Source: Polytrichum commune
Taxonomy: Eukaryota > Streptophyta > Polytrichopsida > Polytrichales > Polytrichaceae
DNA length: 60,000 bases
Reading direction: 5' to 3'
Assembly (NCBI GenBank): GCA_950295325.1
Contig: OX485807.1
Coordinates: 21,983,666 to 22,043,665, forward strand
Numbering within the stretch: position 1 is the stretch's first letter; each line of letters starts with the position of its first letter. The position numbers and the translations under genes were made by a program. The notes under the pieces are model-generated. The model was given only the letters and a program-made list of their open reading frames with translations. It had not been told where the DNA came from and did no database searches. Shown piece by piece: positions 1 through 11,800 of this stretch.

Positions 1-589
1 TAATTTCTGACTTTAGCAGCAAACCCAACTAACTATTCCCCTCCTCTATTTCGGTAGTCAGTCATCACCCATGCCGTCCTGTCGCCGCTCCAGCTGGGAA
101 CTGTAGCTCCGCATTTCCCAACCTCCACCTTCAGTAGCACCATCCCCCATCCCAGAGACAGGGCTCCGCCCCTTCCTGGCCTACCTTCACTTGCTGCTAC
201 CAAGAGAGAGAGTTTGAGAGCGAGAGAAGCACCTCAACTGCCGCCTTCCCCCTATCCGGAAAATGCTAGGGCGAACAGTGCCCGCACCCCATAATGAACA
301 GCAACGATGCCCATCTCCGCCATTTTGGACTTCCGGCTTGCCAAGCCTAAGCCCTTAACCTAACTGGCCCACTAACTAACTCTTAAATAAATTACTTTAC
401 CCTACAACACTAAGAGCACACAACTCCACTTTTAATGTAATTAAAATTCAAACCAACAGCTTTCACTCTTTTTATATTTTTAATAGCTTGATAGAAAATC
501 AAAGCCTAAGTCTAAATGAATTTAAAGGTTTAAGAACATATGTGGGCTCAATATTGGGCTCACAGTTTTCACAGAAGACTAGCAAGTTA
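1..589. other. Non-coding stretch upstream of decayed copia element
   Basis: I recognise no gene here. The first 350 bases are rather pyrimidine-rich with a short GA tract near 205-225, followed by AT-rich DNA. No LTR matching the 3' LTR at 4458-4657 is visible, so the element downstream has lost its 5' end or lies outside the window. Confidence 0.5.
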
Positions 590-1641
590 ATTTGTTGCTC
601 GTTGCTTTACCGGATTCTTGGAGTGCCTTTATAACCACGCAAGGTGGTATTGCCCATCTGACATTTTCGACTCTACTATCTAATATACTCCAACAAAATT
701 CCATCAATCTTTCTAAGCCTCAGACATCAAAATCCAACGCCTTCTACGTCAAGGGCAAATTTATTTAGCCATCTTCAAATAAGTTCAATTTCTCTGGACA
801 ATTTCCAAAGAACAACAAACAAAGCTACCGCCCACAATTTCGGAGGAATGGAAAGAATTGGTTCGGACAAAAATCCATTGATCAAAATACTAACTCATCT
901 ACTCGAAGGACTATTGTTTGTCATTACTGTGGGATCCCAGGGCATAAATCTCCTGAGTGTCGTAAGAAAAAGCACAACCATGCTATGAATGAGCACAACC
1001 AAACTAACAATGCTTTTATTACTCAAACTAGTAGTATCCCTACTGTTGACGCACCAGCTTATCTTTTTTCAGCAATATGTGATAATTTTGGCCCTTCCTC
1101 GTCATGGTATCTAGATTCGGGTGCTAGCCAACATATGTCTCCTCAAAATGAACTCTTTCAAGATTACCAACTTCTCGAAACCCCAAGAATGGTAATTCTC
1201 GGCGACAATCGCTTGCACAATGCTCTTGGCTATGGTTCTATCATGTTAAAAGTACCAACTGGAGAATGTTTCCTAATTCCTAATATTTTATATGTCCTTG
1301 GCCTTGCCAAAAACTTATTGTCTATAAGTCAAATTACGACCACAGGCAACACAATTATTACATTTACTCAGACTCAATGTCTCATTAAAACCAAGTCACC
1401 AGACTCAACTAAACAAATGATCTTTCGAATTCCAAAAGAAGGCAATTTATTCTCTTTTGGCATTGGTATTCCCCCATCAGAATCCAATTACATATCTACA
1501 ACTTTGCCTAAATCTGACTCAGGAACACTTAAGTGGCACTACCGATTAGGCCACCTTAATGTACGTTCCATTAACCTTATGCAAAAACACAACATGGTTA
1601 ATGGACTTCCTACATTAAAAAAACACTCTTTCTCTATGTGA
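590..1641 (+). pseudogene. copia gag tail, zinc knuckle and protease remnant
   Basis: Reading frame 1 shows a gag-like LPDSW segment near 600, a CCHC zinc knuckle (CHYCGIPGHKSPEC) at 919-960, then the protease motif WYLDSGASQHM near 1105-1140, followed by the start of the GAG-pre-integrase region (WHYRLGHLN). In copia elements gag packages the RNA and the aspartic protease with its DSG triad matures the polyprotein. A stop near 780 and a frameshift near 1635 break the frame. Only the part from 985 is an uninterrupted ORF (218 codons). Confidence 0.8.
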
Positions 1642-1648
1642 GGGTTGT

Positions 1649-2410
1649 GTGTTTGGTAAACAAACCCAAAGTTCTTACCCAACATCTCTTTCTACAAAAG
1701 CCATTGCCCCATTGGCTTTAATCCAAACATATTTGTGTGGCCCTATGAATAGGCCTTCATTAGGTGGTGCTCTTTATTTCCTTTCATTCATTGATGATTA
1801 CTCCCGTTTTAGCTATGTATATTTCTTAAATAAGAAATCTTCTACTTTGTCTTATTTCCAGACTTATAAGACATTAGTAGAAAATCACCATGATAAACAC
1901 AAAATACTTATTCTCCGCTCGGATAATGGTGGCGAATATAAATCCAACAGTTTTACAAAATTTTATCAAGATCATGGAATTCAACATCACCTTATCAATC
2001 CCTACCATCCTGCTCAAAATAGGGTTGCCGAACGGAAGAACCGTACCCTGGTTGAAGCTGCACAAAGTATGCTTCAAGTTGCTCATCTGAGCAAACATTT
2101 CTGGGCAGAAGCTGTGGCCACTGCCTGCTATCTGCAAAATCGTTCTCATACTACCTCTTTAAACAACATAAACCCATACAAACTTTGGACAGGGTTACGA
2201 CCTGATCTTACTGATTTGCGAATTTTTGGTTGTCCAGCATACTCTCACATTGTAAAAGAACGCCGCAAGAAATTAGACTCCAAGGCCATAAAATTTATTT
2301 TTATCGGCTATTCATCAAGTACAAAGGGCTATCGTTTGTATAATCCAGAAACCCGACTTGCTTTTACAAATCGTGATGTTATTTTTTTCAGAAGATACGT
2401 TATTATCTGA
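1649..2410 (+). pseudogene. copia integrase remnant
   Basis: This 253-codon open stretch continues the GAG-pre-integrase zinc region and the rve integrase core. The second and third catalytic acids are visible (RSDNGGEY; NRVAERKNRT), but the first Asp before CGPM is a Tyr, so catalysis is probably lost. The C-terminal part has the plant copia GYRLYNP motif. It is frameshifted relative to both the protease ORF before it and the RT part after it. Confidence 0.85.
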
Positions 2411-4348
2411 TGGCGGTTCTTCTTCAACTAGACAACTTCATTCACTTCCTATAGATCCCGGTGAATTTCATTTCCCTGTTCCCGAGTCTTCTTCTCCTCA
2501 ACCAAGACTTAGCCATTCACTGCCACTGAATCAACAAAAAGACTTCAAAACGGACGACTGTACCCATACTCCACCAAAACCACCAAACAAGGAACCACCC
2601 AAGACCCCACCCCCTCCTGATACTGAAGATACAGTCATTATCCCTCCAACTTCTGCACATCAACGTTCTCATCTTCGTCAAGCCCAATCTAGTTCTCCTC
2701 CCCACCTTAGGAGATCGACACGTTCCAATAAAGGACAAAGATATACTCTGGGATTTCATGACACTAACCTGTACAGCTTCGGCTTCTTAACTGAGCTTGT
2801 TGTACCTCTCACAGTCCCCGAAGCCCTTTCCAGTGCTCACTCTAAAGGTTGGAAGGACGCTATGGACAAGGAATATAATTCCCTCATCAACAATCGCACT
2901 TGGGATCTTGTTGATCCGCCGCCCAATCGATCTATCATCAGCACCAAATGGATATTTCGACAAAAATACAACTCTGATGGATCTTTATCGTGTTTTAAGG
3001 CAAGATTTGTCGCTCGTGGTTTCTCTCAACAAACAAACATTGATTTTACTGAAACTTTTTCTCCTGTTATTAGGATGACATCACTGCGACTTCTTTTAGC
3101 ACTGGCCACTATTTACAACTATCACATCCATTTGGAACCTTACATGAAGAAATTTACATAATGCAACCTGAGGGTTATATTAAACCTAACACTGCACACC
3201 AAGTATGCCACCTCTTAAAATCCCTCTATGGTCTAAAACAGGCATCTCGCGTCTAGTACGAGACCTTTGACACATTCTTATTAAGTCAGGGCTTCTTTAA
3301 ATGTACCCCAGATCCAAACGTTTACATTAAGCAATCCCACAATTCAATTCTACTCTTGGGTCTTTATATCGATGATCTAATTATCATCTCTGACAATTTT
3401 CAATCTTTAACAGTTACGAAAGCAATATTCAATCAACGTTTTTCCATGATTGGCTACATTCTCGGCATCCAAATTCAACGGGATCGCTTCCATAAGACAT
3501 TATTATTGTCACAAGAAAAATACATCCATGATTTCTTGACTAAATTTAATATGGCCACTTCTCATTCAGTTGCGACGCCTCTCGAAGCTGGTATTCGATA
3601 CTCACGCCACCAACCTAACAATCTTCAATCTTACGAACAACACCTTATGAACAAGATCCCGTACAAACAAACTATCGGGAGTCTTCAATATCTTGTTACG
3701 TGCACACGTTAGGATCTGGCTTTCTCCGTCAATCATCTGGCTCAATTTATGCAGGACCCAACTCCAACTCATTGGCTTGGCGTCAAACGCATATTTTGAT
3801 ATCTGCGTGGAACTTCAAAACAAGGACTCGTCTATTCTAGTCCCCCTTTAGCTCCCACTTCTCTCCACCAATTAATTGGTTGGAGCGACGCTGATTGGGC
3901 AGGTGATCTCGACACCTGTCGGTCTACTTCGGGTTATATTTTTCAACCTGACTCATCCTGTCTTCTGTCCTGGCAAAGCCGCAAGCAAACTATCGTCGCT
4001 CTCTCGTCAACGGAAGCCGAATATATTGCCGCCGCCACTGCCACAGAAGAACTACTTTGGTTGTAGGCCATTCTACAAGAACTTGGTTAGTCTTTAATTT
4101 TCCCCGGAATCATTTATTGTGACAATCAGTCATGTATTACCTTAAGTGCGAATCCAAAGTATCACTATCGGTCTAAACATATTGACCTACGATTCCATTT
4201 TCTCCGTGAGAAAGTTCAAGCCAAGATTTTGAAACTACAATATACTTCAACTTCCACTATGTGGGCCGACATCCTGACCAAGTCTCTTACAAAAGATAAA
4301 CATTAGACCTACATTCAAGCTCTTACCAAGCCGCTTCTTTCGATGTGA
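2411..4348 (+). pseudogene. copia reverse transcriptase / RNase H remnant
   Basis: The stretch 2411-3161 carries the plant copia RT start (WKDAMDKEYNSLINNRTW, KARFVARGFSQ, FSPV). A small deletion with a frame change near 3130 removes the conserved segment normally found between the IH..D motif and the EEIYM motif. After it come the YGLKQ motif, a YIDD active site (near 3365), RNase H motifs SDADWAGD (near 3888) and STEAEY (near 4010), and a final DILTKSL motif (near 4270). At least five in-frame stops or shifts interrupt it. It is a pseudogene. Confidence 0.85.
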
Positions 4349-4457
4349 AGCAAGGGGCCGACCAATCACATATTATTTCTTTATCAGAAGCTTCATGGAC
4401 GTGTTTACAACTCAAGTTAGGAATTACATTGTTTCAGCTATGCAGCTGAAGGGGGCG

Positions 4458-4657
4458 TGTTAGACCAATCAGTTAGCTTAGAGTCTAAGATTCACACCGT
4501 TATGTGTTTGAACAGTCACACCTTTTAGATATACCAAACGGTGTCTCTCTCCTTCATTAGAAGGTTTCTCTCTTGTAAACATATTATCATTAATATAACA
4601 CACATCTTCAACTTCTTGTAGCTTTGCATTCCGCACAACAGACATCCAGACACGACA
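4458..4657 (+). repeat. Solo-side 3' LTR of the decayed copia element
   Basis: A purine-rich tract (GAAGGGGGCG, 4448-4457) directly precedes TGTTAGACC, the usual start of a copia LTR. The sequence runs about 200 bases and ends near CGACA, giving TG...CA termini. No 5' partner is present, so the exact right edge (about 4657) is an estimate. It abuts a different copia integrase fragment. Confidence 0.6.
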
Positions 4658-5122
4658 ATACTTCGACGGATGCTTCCTTTGTTGACATGTCATAACCTGG
4701 TCACATCAGATGCTGAGAAAACACATGATTGTGTGGCATGTATTCAGGGGGAATACATCAAGAGACCATCGAATTGGACATTACCAACTGAACTTCCTCC
4801 ATCTCTTTACAGACTTTATGGGGATATATGTGGTCCAATTAACCCACCTTCAGGGACATTTAGATATTATTTTGTCCTAGTGGATGCATCAAGGAGTCAC
4901 CTTAAAGTTTCACTTCTCCCAACCCGCAATATGGTTTTTCCAAAACTATTAGTGACCCTCCTTCGCTACCGAAACCATTTCCCTGAACACCCCATTAAAT
5001 ATCTTCGCATGGACAATATTCAAGACTTTAGATCTCATGCATTCAAAGATTATTGTACAGCAACAGGGATTACCTTAACCTATTCACTTTCGTATGAGTA
5101 TCCACAAAACATAAGAAAATGA
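4658..5122 (+). pseudogene. Second copia integrase fragment
   Basis: The 150-codon open stretch 4670-5122 has CVACIQGE (GAG-pre-integrase zinc cysteines), DICGP (first integrase Asp), a YYFVLVDA core strand and RMDN (second Asp), and ends soon after a degenerate ITLTYSLSYEYPQN, before the catalytic Glu. It is a different lineage from the element to its left. Its left end coincides with the right end of that element's LTR, which suggests that the first element inserted into this older integrase gene. Confidence 0.75.
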
Positions 5123-7489
5123 TAGTTCTTTGAATACCTTACATATTGTTCTAACCAAACTAATTTCTATATGTTTATTTATGACATTAATTAAGATCAT
5201 ATGTCCTTTCTATTGCATAAAAGATTTGTTACAAAAGACAACTTTTTATCTAGAATTGCTATGATATGAGCAATGAGCAAAATTTCATGAGCAGTGAGTA
5301 AATTTTAATGAACAATGAATTCAATTTTTAGTCATCAAACATGAAATTTTATTTCTTCAAAATTTCAATCACCATATGGCAAGGGTCTATTTCCATATTA
5401 ATATAAACTTAAATGAAATGAATCTAACAAAGACAAGATGACATCATACAAATTAGGGTTGACATCACAATATTCCCAAATGAAGTAATTGCGAAAAAAC
5501 GATAGTTTGGTTATTTTAAGAAATAACATAGGTTTAGGGTTGAAAGTAATTGAGAGTAAAGGGTTATCATTAGAAAAACACAAGAAATGACACAAAACAA
5601 AATCACAAGTAAGAATAACAGGCAGAACACGAGCAAAAAAAACTACGAGCATGACCTTGAGGCTAAACGCCAACATGAGCACAACCACGTTTAGGAGCCA
5701 CAAAATGTCAACTATTTGGAGTGTAATGAATGGATGCAAAGATTGTGAATGGTTTTAACATCAACTACGATTTGTATGAAGGTGATCACAATGGTGCACG
5801 ATTAGACTAAAAATAAATAAATAATTGCAACCGCTCTAATTCTTAAATTTTGGAAATTTGTTATGGGTGAGTATTTTTCAATATTGTCAAACGTTGAAAA
5901 ATATCATACTCGTTATTTTCATGTTTCCTTATACTTTTGAACACATCTCCCAATGTGTTTTTATTCCAATAAGGCATGAAGATAACAAGTGCAAATATCG
6001 TTGGAAAATCAAACGGATTGATAACACCACCATAATTTATTGAAGCCACTGAATAGAACTATTTTATGTTTATAATACGAGGATTTCCATTATGATCCAA
6101 AAATATTTACTGCCATAAGGTATGAATGGTTTATATCGGAATTCTCTTTAATGAAACATTTTCACACCACTCTATATGAACCATGGTCCAAGCGTTCATA
6201 CTCATTGATAACAACATTCCTCCAAGCAAAAACAAAAACATCACCTCTAGAAATCACGTATTGATCGACACAGTTCAAATTTTTCACATGAATTTCGCGT
6301 CATCTTGAAAATTACGGAATTTCCACTTGCCATCGACTGGAGTTGAATTTTTTACGTTTCTAACTTCTCCAACGTCCAACCATGAGTGGTCTTTCAATGT
6401 ATCTTTGAAATTAGATTGGACATTTGTCCAACAAAATTGGAGAGATTGTCCTTTCAAGTATTGTAATTTGACATTTTTTTACATGCTGCAAATCATCTTG
6501 AAATATAGATATCAATCATGCTCTTAATACTCTCACATAAAATAACAGGGCCATAAATACCCATAGAGATACAATTTTGATGAATTGATTTCTATGATAT
6601 ATCTCCCCATCATTCCACAAGAAAACTTTGGACATTAAAGGTAATCATTTGATTAGGCTTATCAAAAAAATGTTTCATAATTATAAAGAATATTTTTTGT
6701 GAATATTTTTTGAAGATAACATAAACGAACAATGAAAACTTGTAAAATGAGTCAACAAAATCATTTGACATTATTATATATTATGGGTTACATTATTAAC
6801 ATTGATAGAATGAAGTATAGATTATAAACGCACATCTTAAAAGTCATTGATAATATAAGATCAAATATCATGATATCTAGGACATAAAATGTATAAGGAT
6901 TTTATCTATGCATACTAAGGTTATTTAAATTTAAATTTTTTTCGTATGTAATTTATATTAGAAAAATCATATGAATAGTAAGAAATATAATGTAATCAAT
7001 CAAACTAGGATATGCATATGAAGATGTCAATAATGTAGACCATACCAACTAAAAATGAATGGTATTATATTAAGAAAAATCACAAACCCTACAATGTGAG
7101 AATGCATGAAGCATTCATCCACGCCTATTGAGGTTATTAGAAATTGAAGTTGGAATGTAATTAAAGAGAGTGAAAAAAAGGAAGTGAGCACATACCTAAA
7201 AGAATGTACTCTAGAAAGTTTTTACAGTTAACAAAATTCTACCTCTAAAAATAAAATGCATTAGTCCTTTCCTGTAATTATATATATAAGCATGACAAAT
7301 TGACAATGAGTGCGCCGACTCACGTGAGCAAGAAGAAATTGAGATAACATAGATGAACAAGAATGAAAGTCAGATGACGCACACAAATATGCAATGCAAA
7401 GTTTTAGTATTACCTGAAATGTATAACAAATGAGTTTCTTGAAGAATTGATTCACTCCACATTTGTGCGCTCGCTCACAAGCAATCAAC

Positions 7490-7790
7490 AATAGCTTCCA
7501 CCATGAATCTCCAGCAAACTATAGCAAAACCAACACTCTCCAGTAGTTTCCAACAAAACCAATAGTCTTCAACAATTCCCAATAATATCCAATATTGTCC
7601 ACCAAAAGCAACAATTTCAAGTAGTCTCCAATAGTCTGTAATAGTTTGCAACAATCTCCAAGAGAACCAATAGTCTACAGTAGTCTCCAAAGGTCTACAA
7701 TAGTCTCCAATAATCTCCAATAGTCTCCAACTGTCTTTAGTACAACCGGTATTCTTTAGCGATCTTCAGCAGTCTCCAACAACATTCTAT
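7490..7790. repeat. Degenerate short-period repeat (unit about TAGTCTCCAA)
   Basis: Variants of the decamer TAGTCTCCAA recur many times, with spacers of roughly 10 to 13 bases. The clearest run is 7680-7735. On the - strand the periodicity produces a spurious ORF rich in Trp, Leu and Tyr. It looks like a decayed microsatellite or minisatellite. Confidence 0.75.
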
Positions 7791-8224
7791 AGTAGTTTCG
7801 AGTAGCAGTATCCAATAACAAATTCAAAAAATTATTTCTAAAGGCAAGTATAAAAGAAAAAAACGAGTAGTAGCAGTAGTAAGAACATATTTAAGAAAAC
7901 CCATATAGTTTAGAAATCTTTGCTTATCCATACTTCAGGCATATTAAAAATAAATTGCTTGAATTTTATTTTGCATACAAATGCCCACCATATGTGTTCA
8001 TAGAAAAAAAAATTCATTCAATATCTATTTATTATGAATTTCTAAAACTCCTAAAATTGATGACATCATATGTTTTTCCAAAATCTACTTATATGTTAGA
8101 TTTTAGAGAATTCCAAAATGGTTTTCTTTCATATAATTTAGTTATATTCTAAAAAGGTTCTAGATCTCAAATCCTTCACTTTCACAACACCACATAAATA
8201 GTAAAAAATCATGAAATAACTATT

Positions 8225-8345
8225 TTTATTGTGTATATATATACAATAGATCTATGTCTATTTATATATGGTAGATCTATATATATATATATGTTTTATA
8301 TCTATTTATAGATAGATAGATAGATATATATATAATATGAGATAT
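8225..8345. repeat. AT / TAGA microsatellite cluster
   Basis: Runs of TA and four TAGA-type units (near 8300-8325) sit in a region of almost pure A+T. Confidence 0.8.
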
Positions 8346-10290
8346 CAAGATCTTAAATTAAAATTTTCTTTAATACTATATTATGACTTCATTTTTATAT
8401 ATTATATTTACTGTCACGTGCCACGATCAAATTTACATTCATAAAAATATAACATAATACCATTAGTATCTTGTCAAGTTGTATTTCTTCAGTTGTCATT
8501 AATACGAATGGTGTCTCCCCTTCTCATATTTTTTAATGGAATTATTAAATCCATATTTTCTCTTCTAAAACCCGATTTATGTGAGATATTTGCAGCTAAA
8601 GGCCTTGAATGTTTACTATAATCCTTAAACAATTTGACAACGCTATGTACCGACAACATAGGTTTCATGTAAGCTCTATTATATTTAGTGTTCACCTAAC
8701 AAATCTTAAAGAATTTAATGGTATGGGTGTTTATTGTTGTTGTGCAATCTCGTTGGCATGGCTTCAATTTGTGCAAAAGGTCACCATGTCCCTATGAGAG
8801 TTCCTCATCAAAGTGATGGTCTAATTTTTGTTAGCGTCCATATGTTATTTCTGAAATTTGGTTTTAAACAAGATTTTATTTTTCTAGAAGATGAAATCTT
8901 TGATGATTCCAAAGAGTTCTTTTAAACAATTGCAATTCAACCTTTCACATATGGAGAAGATAAAATATGGGTGTAACGCCCTTCCAATTATTGTGCATTG
9001 GGAGATTTGTCAGCCCTTCCTGCAATGATAAGTGGTGTAAGCTCAAAGTCTACCTCAATAATTCGCATTGTAGATGATGTTTAAGCTCTGGAACCTAAAC
9101 TTATTCTTATAGATGACTCATAGGTAGAGTCCATTCTAGGTGATATCCCATCTATGTCTAAGGGGCAATATAGTCGTCGTACACTTCATGTTTCACATTC
9201 TCCGTCTGTTTTAAAAATGTTTAGTCAAAAACCATTTTTTACCCCATTGTCCAAATTAAATCTTAACATGGTTGATTATAGCCAAGAGTGAGCTTAGTAA
9301 GCTCAATTTTGGCAAATTTAAACATTCATTTCTTTGATACTTGCCTGTTGAATACAATGGCAATCATCTTTTTGAGTTTCCCCCTGACCCTATAGATACT
9401 AAAGTGGGACATGCTCGGAAGTTGTAATGTATAAATAAACACTTCAATGGTGTAGCTAGGTGGTGATTTAGAAGTTGTTTGGGTCATGTTTGACCACGTA
9501 AAACGTGTCAATCGTTACACGATCTTCGTATGCCGTGTATATGACTCCTGTTATTGCTAAGTGATGACTATAGCTCTTTGTGAAATGATGTCCGAAACTC
9601 ATGATGCTCAAATTTACTTAAAGCATGAACCTAATGGTGTCATGGCAAAGCACGGGGTCTCGGGGGTTCACTCCCTCTTATATTAATGCATACACATGCG
9701 CTCGAGACCTATTTATCAAGGGGCTATTCACCTTGCAGAAAAATTACAAGGTATGAATTTTTTTTAAATAAAGGTAATTTTTTGTATTTTAATACACCTT
9801 ATTAGAAATTATAATTTACTTGAGGAATCACTTTAAAATACCCCATTTTCCTTATTTTCCTAAAAAAATTGGAAAGAAAATTGTAATTCAAACAACGCGA
9901 TGAATTTTTCCTCCGGGCACGTAGGTAGAGAACATTAACTCCACATTGGATATGTTGGTTCAATAACGTTCAAGCCAACCAGCCTACAGAGTCATCCATC
10001 CAAGTTTTCCCAACATGTACTACCTTTTTTCATCCACTAGCACAAACCCTACCCTAGACCTGCTACCTCTAGTAATTGTTTCCACGTTAATTTACATGTA
10101 CTAACTAGATTAAAAAAAAAAGTATATTATATGTAATGGTATTCTACATGTAACATGTTTCACTATTTTTAAAAAACCCCTATATTACATGTATGTTTTT
10201 CGTAAAATTGATTTACAATGAATATATTATACCTTATTTTCTATTGCATGTTGTTTCTACAATTTTTGCCAGTGACCCCCCAAGCACAGG

Positions 10291-11800
10291 GTACACAATG
10301 TCAACTTCATAGGATTCATGGATGACAATGCACAAGAAAATTGGAACGTTGTTCGTGAGATTTATGTTACTAGTGACAAAACGATACGAAAGCAAGGAGA
10401 ATAACGTTCTTGTTTCTTGCACTGGACCAAATGCATGCAAAGGCCTACCAATCAATTGATCAAGCCGGAGTTTAGGGATGCATACAATTGTATTTGCGCT
10501 TAGTACATAGATGCTAAAACAACAGACGAGACTAACACCCGGTACTTGGCAATCCGTTCATGGTGGTTCTCTAGCAGAGTAGCCTCTGATGTTGGCACTG
10601 GTTCCACAAAGGAAGAGCTTTGTCTGCAAACCGCTAGCAGAAGTAGAAATATTTCTTCTATTTTCAAGGCTATGAGAAAACTTATGGGCTCAAGTGATTT
10701 TCTAGTTAATGCCCCACAACATGATGATGAAGAATTATTTGGCTCCGCCAAACGACGACCCCATGTCGAACCAAATGCGGATGATGATTCGCATCGTTTC
10801 GACAATATCAACTTTTATCACCCAAAAATTCTTGCAAAGCCTTTGAGGATAAATTTGCTTGCCTCTCCTTCAGCATTAGCGGAGCACGATCTTGAAGTTG
10901 ATGTTCTTGCATTACATGTTGGGAACCAAACATCCAATGTTGTAGAGTCGGTCCATCATGTTCAAGAAAGTGATTGCGATGCTCAACAATGACATATTCT
11001 TCGAATGCCAACTGTGGGAAAGAATACTTGTTTTGCATGAGCAAGGTTAGGCTAGGACTGGAGAAAAATACATTGAGAAATTATTGTTGTCAATTTTTGC
11101 CCCTACATACTTCAAAATTTTACATATGTGGAGCAAGAACAAGGGTTTTGAGTAGTTCTTTTATTTTTGCCCTGACGACATTGCAAAGTGCGTCAAAGGT
11201 ACTCGACGCAAGTGGGTCAAGTCTCGTCCAAGTGTTCCTAATGTTTGGCCAACTCAAAGAGGAACCGACCTTACCGCTCGTGAGATTATGATACTTGAAG
11301 AAGTTGGCTTCCAATTCCAACAGAGGCAACAAATAGCACACAAACGTCTTTTTGGCAATAATGAGATCGTTGCTGCACAAATTTGAGACATTCCCAAATG
11401 AGTTGATTCTCAAAAGTACCTTTATTAAAAGAATGGCAGAGTCATTCGTTGCAACTTAAACTGAGATATTTTCATTGCGCAATTGAATAATTGAGAATCT
11501 TATACTCTTGTTGATGTTGAAATCTCTAATGTCACTCTTGTTCCTAGCCTTGGAATTTGAGCGGTCATTGACTTGGTTTCTAAGCACAAGAATGAGACCA
11601 AGGAGTCCAAGGTGAGCATAGGTCATTTTCTACAGTGTTCCTTTTCATCAGGTGATAACCAAATTCAAAAAACGTGGACAATACTATTATTGCAAGCATT
11701 TGTACTATGCTTACCATATTGTTTGTGGTATGCAACGTGATGAATACCGTTCTATTCATGTTATATCTCCTAGCCTCAACGAGATAAAACATTTTTTTTC
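10291..11800 (+). pseudogene. SWIM-zinc-finger repeat gene, decayed copy 1
   Basis: Frame-shifted but coherent coding remnants follow each other. GFMDDNAQENWN lies near 10315. A 148-codon open stretch at 10546-10992 contains IRSWWFSS and RRPHVEPN. A stretch with WVKSRPSVPNVWP and TDLTAREI lies near 11200-11290. A SWIM-like end with YCKHLYYAYH (near 11685-11715) follows IGHFLQC. The same order of motifs occurs on the - strand at 54.5-49.2 kb, so this is a repeated family. The SWIM finger is known from MULE-type transposases and some host proteins, so a transposon origin is inferred. The function of the middle part is unknown. The copy has many breaks and is dead. Confidence 0.65.

Larger units (their letters stand above)
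590..4657 (+). mobile_element. Decayed, 5'-truncated Ty1/copia retrotransposon
   Basis: Order of remnants is gag tail, zinc knuckle, protease, integrase, reverse transcriptase, RNase H, polypurine tract and 3' LTR, which is the Ty1/copia order. The coding region is broken by frameshifts (near 1640, 2390 and 3130) and by stop codons inside RT and RNase H (near 3256, 3711, 3798 and 4065). The first integrase acidic residue, expected before the CGP motif, is replaced (QTYLCGP). The element has no visible 5' LTR and begins inside gag. It is certainly inactive and much older than the element at 19306-24648. Confidence 0.9.
5123..10290. other. AT-rich intergenic DNA, no gene recognised
   Basis: Short ORFs here lack recognisable motifs. 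A degenerate decamer repeat lies at 7490-7790 and an AT/TAGA microsatellite at 8225-8345. A coding-like but stop-interrupted + strand frame runs from about 8734 to 9300 and could be a decayed repeat gene of unknown type. Confidence 0.6.

Noticed and set aside
8734-9300. Coding-like + strand stretch with several stops
   Set aside because: Frame looks partly protein-like but no motif is recognised and stops interrupt it, so I do not call a gene.
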